From assembly GCA_964580995.1 (NCBI GenBank), contig CAZOMV010000040.1:1-47441 (forward strand): 47,441 nucleotides of DNA, given 5' to 3'. Below, piece after piece: positions 43,899 to 47,441 of the stretch (within the stretch, counting starts at the first letter, position 1; each line of letters opens with the position of its first letter). This DNA comes from JAKJEP01 sp964580995 (GTDB taxonomy: Bacteria > Planctomycetota > Phycisphaerae > Sedimentisphaerales > SM23-30). Below the pieces are notes generated by a model. That model had not been told where the DNA came from, did not search any database, and saw only the letters and a list, made by a program, of their open reading frames with translations. The translations under genes were made by a program, and so were the position numbers.

Positions 43899-44783
43899 CT
43901 ATACCGATATCAGAGATTGTTCACTTGCCTGGCGGACCTTACCCAACGCCTTTTTCTGAATTTGCCGCACCCGCTCCTTGGATAAATCCAGATGCTGACC
44001 AATCCTTTCCAGCGTCATCGGCCGGCATGCATCTTCCGATAGTGAAAATCGTCTATCTAGAACAAACATCTCTGCATCCGAAAGAGCGGCTAGATTGTCG
44101 CGCACGATCATCCCAACCGTTTGTGCTTGCTCCCGCAGTTGATTTTCTCGCCTTTGTTCCACATGATCATCAATATCAAAACTCATTTCGCTGGAGCAAG
44201 AAAAACGGCTGCGCCAACGGTTGTGTTTTTTGGCCAGACGATGCAGACTCTGCAGGATTGCCTGGCAGGCATAGGTACTGAATCGATACCCCAGAGCACA
44301 ATCAAATCGATCTACCGCACGCATTAAGGCCAGGCTGCCCTCACTCACACAATCTTCATATTCGAGATGATAATAATGAGCACGACGCGCCATCGACATC
44401 ACCAGCCCCATATTCCAGTTGACCAGCTTGTCTTTGAGGACACGCTGCTGATCGTCCCAGCGCAAAAGCATCATAACTTCTTCCTCCCGCCAGACCTTTT
44501 TCCGCAGTAATTTCTTCCGCAGTATTTCCCGCTGATAGCGGTAATAATTCATCTGCAAAAACAGTATCTTTATCTGTTCAAAATCTAACAGAGAATCCGG
44601 ATTGATAACAATCGAAGAGTTTAGAATCTTTGCCATTTCAGAAGGCTGAACAAAACTGTCATGATCAACATAATAAAGACTGGTTAACAGAATTTGCCTC
44701 AATTGCTCCGCCTGACAGGTAGATAACGAACAACCTTCCAATCGTTTTATAATTTCTTTCTCCACATCGTTGAGTTTGTCCAT
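43899..44783 (-). CDS. Sigma-70 family RNA polymerase sigma factor
   Basis: 294 residues. ATG 44783 (MDKLNDVEKE) follows AAGGAT by 6 bases; an earlier frame start lacks a site. No region 1.1. Region 2 at about 140-195: NMGLVMSMARRA, EDCVSEGSLALMRAVDRFD, YRFSTYACQAILQSLHR. Region 4 at about 235-285: LSDAEMFVLDRRFSLSED, LERIGQHLDLSKERVRQIQK. The 130-residue N-terminal part is unusual in length and not recognised. It directs RNA polymerase to a dedicated promoter set; the ferredoxin gene 59 bases upstream probably shares its transcript. Confidence 0.88.
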   Translation of the reverse strand: MDKLNDVEKEIIKRLEGCSLSTCQAEQLRQILLTSLYYVDHDSFVQPSEMAKILNSSIVINPDSLLDFEQIKILFLQMNYYRYQREILRKKLLRKKVWREEEVMMLLRWDDQQRVLKDKLVNWNMGLVMSMARRAHYYHLEYEDCVSEGSLALMRAVDRFDCALGYRFSTYACQAILQSLHRLAKKHNRWRSRFSCSSEMSFDIDDHVEQRRENQLREQAQTVGMIVRDNLAALSDAEMFVLDRRFSLSEDACRPMTLERIGQHLDLSKERVRQIQKKALGKVRQASEQSLISV

Positions 44784-44842
44784 AGTATTATCCTTACAAA
44801 CATTTGTAATATGCATTACTCAATTTCTGAACCGTGTGCTGA

Positions 44843-45031
44843 TCACTCTTCAATCGTAATCGCCTCCGTGGGACAGTTTCCCATGGGCTCCCGACAGGAA
44901 TCCTTCGCCTCGGAGGTTACCGTATCCACCACCACTACGGCCACATTTCCCTCAACTTGGAATACTTCCGGACATACTTCTTCACAGAGACCGCATCCAG
45001 TACATAAATCGCTGTTGACGCTCGTTTTCAT
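44843..45031 (-). CDS. Ferredoxin, [4Fe-4S] type
   Basis: 62 residues. ATG 45031 follows AAAGGAG by 6 bases. Cys pattern CTGCGLCEEVCPEVF and a distal CREPMGNCPTEAI gives one [4Fe-4S] cluster (C-x2-C-x2-C...C-P) plus an extra Cys, as in single-cluster ferredoxins. Small soluble electron carrier; a possible partner of the KorAB enzyme at 9369-11956. Immediately upstream of the sigma-factor gene on the same strand, with a dyad 63 bases before its start. Confidence 0.93.
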   Translation of the reverse strand: MKTSVNSDLCTGCGLCEEVCPEVFQVEGNVAVVVVDTVTSEAKDSCREPMGNCPTEAITIEE

Positions 45032-45093
45032 AATAAACTCCTTTCATCTGGTTCTGCATGAATACTATGTAATGGGTTCCAAAAACCGGCGAT

Positions 45094-45110
45094 ATAGGGA
45101 ATATCCCTAT
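45094..45110. promoter_or_regulatory. 17-bp dyad upstream of the ferredoxin gene
   Basis: ATAGGGA-ATA-TCCCTAT is a perfect inverted repeat, 63 bases before the ferredoxin start. No T-tract follows. Probable operator for a dimeric regulator, or a 5' hairpin. Confidence 0.4.
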
Positions 45111-45179
45111 TCTCACCTTACTTTTTACTTAGGCATCGAATCTTTCCGTCAATCATCAATAGTGGAAAACCTGAGATCA

Positions 45180-45326
45180 TTACAAGCTCGTCCCTGCCAG
45201 CCAAAAACTGGCAAATGATGTTAAATCCGGCAGGGAAACGATTTGATCGTTATTGAAATCCGCACCCCTCCACCATCCGCAGCCCGGTTCAAGCCAGTAT
45301 AACTTGGGATGGTGATATATGAACAA
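45180..45326 (-). pseudogene. Orphan dockerin-like tail
   Basis: In minus frame: YWLEPGCGWWRGADFNNDQI, then VSLPDLTSFASFWL and a short end. It is a dockerin loop with helix and stop, without the front half of its gene; a stop lies just upstream. A second remnant of a secreted protein in the window. Confidence 0.6.
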
Positions 45327-45473
45327 TCACTGCTGTCCAAAATAATTCATTGATTGGTATAAGGCTATAAAAAACACGTTCGAAACGGCTGTTTCAGACA
45401 AGGTTTTTCAGATGCTCGGTTGAGGTTATCCTGTTTTTTTGTTCCTTTCTTTTTCTGCTGTCCCAGATCCTAC

Positions 45474-45596
45474 TCAAACAAAAGCAACTGGCGACCCGGC
45501 GGGGCGGCCGCGGGGGATTTCAAACGGACCGTTCAGCCATTGCCACAAGTCCCTGTAGGTCAACAGGTTCAGTCGCAGCAGGGCCGCCTGTGCTTG
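45474..45596 (-). mobile_element. Transposase C-terminal remnant (IS1380-like)
   Basis: The minus frame reads QAQAALLRLNLLTYRDLWQW, then LNGPFEIPRGRPAG and stop. This end, with L-x-R-L-N-L-x-T-Y-R-D-L-W-x-W-L, is that of IS1380-type transposases by recollection. Only the last 40 residues remain, upstream cut by a stop. Confidence 0.5.
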
Positions 45597-45794
45597 TTAA
45601 GCAGTAATCGGACCACTGTAGAATCGTTGAATACACCGTAAAGTCTCTTTGAAAAGTTTATTAATCAGACCGCTTTGGTTAATCAATACACTCGGTAATG
45701 GTCAACGAACGCAAAATCAAGAACACTGTCATAGGATTATTAATTTATTGAGGGACAATCCTTGTTTTCATGTTACAGGTACGGGATGGTAAAA
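45597..45794. other. Left flank of the insertion sequence
   Basis: AT-rich and without a gene. The left terminal repeat of the insertion sequence should lie here but could not be identified. Confidence 0.3.
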
Positions 45795-46895
45795 CTATGC
45801 AACACTCTTAAGCCGATACCCAGTGATCCGAGTTTCATGGAAAAGATGTTGGTCGATATTATCCGGAACTGTTTTGGCGTCCCGATCCGGTTTCTCCGGT
45901 TTTTTATCGTAATACACATCATCAGGCCGAAAACCTTCCAAAGCCATGTGCGGCCGCCAGGCGTTATACCAGATTTCAAATTCTTTGCAGAGGAGGCTCA
46001 AGTGATCAAAACTTTTAATGAACACCACCCGTTTGAGCCATTCGTATTTCAAGGTTTTGATCACCCTCTCGGTGACAGAAATTGATCCATGTTTTCCTAC
46101 GGCTCCTAAACGTGGCTTCACGTTCCATCTGTCTAGCAGTTCGGCAAAGACATCTCCGGTGAAAACACTGGCCTGATCGGAAATAATATGTTTGGGCGAA
46201 CCATATTTTTCCATGGCACTTTCCAAAGCATTATGGATCCATCCAGCATTGGGTCCTTCCAGGGGAATGGCAGCCATTACTTTACGGGAGAAGTGGTCAA
46301 TGACCACACAGATCTGTATCGGCCATAGTCCCCAACAAAACATTTCGGTGGTGTCGATAGACCAAACATGATTGGGATACCAGGCAGGAATCGAACGTTC
46401 TTTTGCTTTTTCAGTGGTTTCGGGTCTAGTTTGAGATATAGGCTGTTTTGGAGGTTTCGGCCTATTGAGAATATTACGCACGGTAGAAGCGGAAAGGAAT
46501 ATGTTCAGCAATGCCAGCTGGTTGGCGATCCGAATCCGACCCCAGCTGACATTGGACTTGGTTATTTCCCAGATAAGAGATGCTATTTCCGTTGGTGTTT
46601 TATTTACCGGCGTACGTGATTGTTTCTGTTCTTCGATCTTCTGCAGCCATCGGTAGAGAGTCGATCGGGCAATCCCCAGATATTCCGTTACCCTGCGTCT
46701 CGGTATCTGGTAAGTTTCCATATGACAGATAATGAAAAGCTTTTCTCGAATAGTATATCGAGGGTTCTTCTGTTGCTTCTGGATGCCTTTTTGAAGGATG
46801 GATAGCGCCATGTTGGAAAGCCGAACTATTCGGTTTTCTTCAGCTATGCCGATTCTACCGGAACATGATCTACCAATAAAATAGCCTTTTCTCAT
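45795..46895 (-). mobile_element. Insertion-sequence transposase, DD35E integrase core
   Basis: 366 residues, apparently complete. Helix-turn-helix about 48-90 (MPRRRVTEYLGIARSTLYRW-like). Catalytic set Asp181 (VWSIDTTEMF), Asp240 (HIISDQASVF) and Glu276 (SVTERVIKTLK); 35 residues separate the last two, the DD35E form of IS3/IS481-type elements. The C-terminus FEIWYNAWRPHMALEGFRPD is the usual second-strand motif. No ribosome site is obvious at 46895, so the start may be the Met at residue 29 (MALSIL). Next to the broken SUMF1-type gene. Confidence 0.8.
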
Positions 46896-47078
46896 GCCAT
46901 CTGCGGGCTATGAAGCCGCTGGTCATATCATCAAGTATCTCATTAAGTATCTAAAATTTGACTTCGAAATGCAAGAAATTTTACACATGAAAAGCTACAA
47001 CCAAACTACAACCAAAAGGTACGATATCTACACTTTATACGATATTTACCACTTGCTAACTAATGAAATCAGTGATAT
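46896..47078. other. Right flank of the insertion sequence
   Basis: AT-rich. It has repeated TACGATATYTAC units (twice near 47022-47050) and duplicate AAGTATCT runs. The right end of the element probably lies between here and 47112, where the SUMF1 homology stops. Confidence 0.35.
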
Positions 47079-47399
47079 TTATGTAAAAATGAAGATTTGA
47101 AGTTGAATTTCAAGACCGCTGTCAACACTGAACACGCCGCCACTGTAATTAATCCTTGCCGCCCCACCGTCGGTGGCTCCATCAGTAGTAACACCCGCAC
47201 CATTGAGGTTATAATACACCTGAGCAACATAATCCACTCCACTGTTAGAGCCGTTGGCACCATAGATGATATTACCGCTGACAGTTATATCGCCAGAAGC
47301 AAGTGCAGCGTTCAGGAACTGGCAATACTGAGCATTGGTCGTCTCATACTTACTCATCTGTCCGATAAAACCTTCATGGCCGGTAACTGTACTTGTCAC
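47079..47399 (-). pseudogene. SUMF1/FGE-type gene fragment, disrupted
   Basis: The frame reads GFIGQMSKYETTNAQYCQFL, ALASGDITVSGNIIYGANGS and GAARINYSGGVFSVDSGLE, the front half of a planctomycete SUMF1/FGE-type protein. After SGLE (near 47113) the sequence leaves the family (IQLQIFIFT, stop), at the insertion-sequence side. An in-frame stop also precedes it, so its N-terminus is lost or lies in another frame past the window edge. Same family as the broken gene at 20508. Confidence 0.7.
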
Positions 47400-47441
47400 T
47401 ACTTAATCTGACAGGCACATTAGCCTACGCTGGCTAAAGGC

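Overview
The window looks like a chromosomal segment of an anaerobic planctomycete, most likely class Phycisphaerae. The evidence is the combination of PEP-CTERM tails (five intact genes), dockerin-like modules of the form D-x-N-x-D-x-x-V-N-L-x-D-L-x-x-L-A-x-x-W-L (six intact genes and two remnants), laminin-B, CHRD, S74 and SUMF1-type secreted proteins, and a two-subunit 2-oxoacid:ferredoxin oxidoreductase. No rRNA, complete tRNA, CRISPR array, exosortase or cohesin was seen.

Layout. 1-9.3 kb: secreted proteins (a dockerin protein on minus; a PEP-CTERM protein, a cupredoxin-sorbosone dehydrogenase-dockerin fusion and a 43-residue-repeat PEP-CTERM protein on plus) with decayed pieces between them, including a primase-like fragment and the 3' part of a tRNA-Asp. 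9.4-12.0 kb: korA-korB (minus). 12.2-14.7 kb: three PEP-CTERM genes (minus). 15.7-22.0 kb: plus-strand secreted proteins (laminin-B/dockerin/caspase-like protein, S74 protein, a truncated S74 paralogue, a small dockerin protein) ending in a SUMF1-type gene wrecked by a frameshift and a truncated transposase. 22.0-32.9 kb: a metal/redox block with a thioredoxin-like lipoprotein, a YHS-like lipoprotein, two ferritin-like proteins, a zinc-ribbon protein, a DUF4198 protein, two intact multicopper oxidases and one internally deleted oxidase. 33.0-33.8 kb: a dockerin protein. 33.8-43.0 kb: a five-gene signalling operon (membrane protein, PocR/PAS/GAF histidine kinase, Rcp1-type regulator, receiver-PAS-kinase, NarL-type regulator) behind a near-consensus sigma-70 promoter. 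43.4-45.0 kb: a frameshifted DUF2934 gene, a sigma-70 factor and a ferredoxin. 45.1 kb to the end: remnants (dockerin tail, transposase tail), a DD35E insertion sequence and a second broken SUMF1-type gene.

How it fits together (inference): the secreted copper oxidases, the cupredoxin-dehydrogenase fusion and the ferritin-like/thioredoxin-like proteins suggest extracytoplasmic copper-dependent oxidation and metal handling. The adjacent kinases could sense the relevant signal, but no direct link is visible. Ferredoxin and KorAB fit an anaerobic, ferredoxin-based central metabolism. The best candidate for something undescribed is the metal/redox block: its first two genes (ferritin-like and multicopper oxidase) share a conserved upstream element about 90-120 bases before both start codons. 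The window also carries many scars (two SUMF1 genes, one oxidase, DUF2934, an S74 copy, two dockerin tails), which points to a plastic region.
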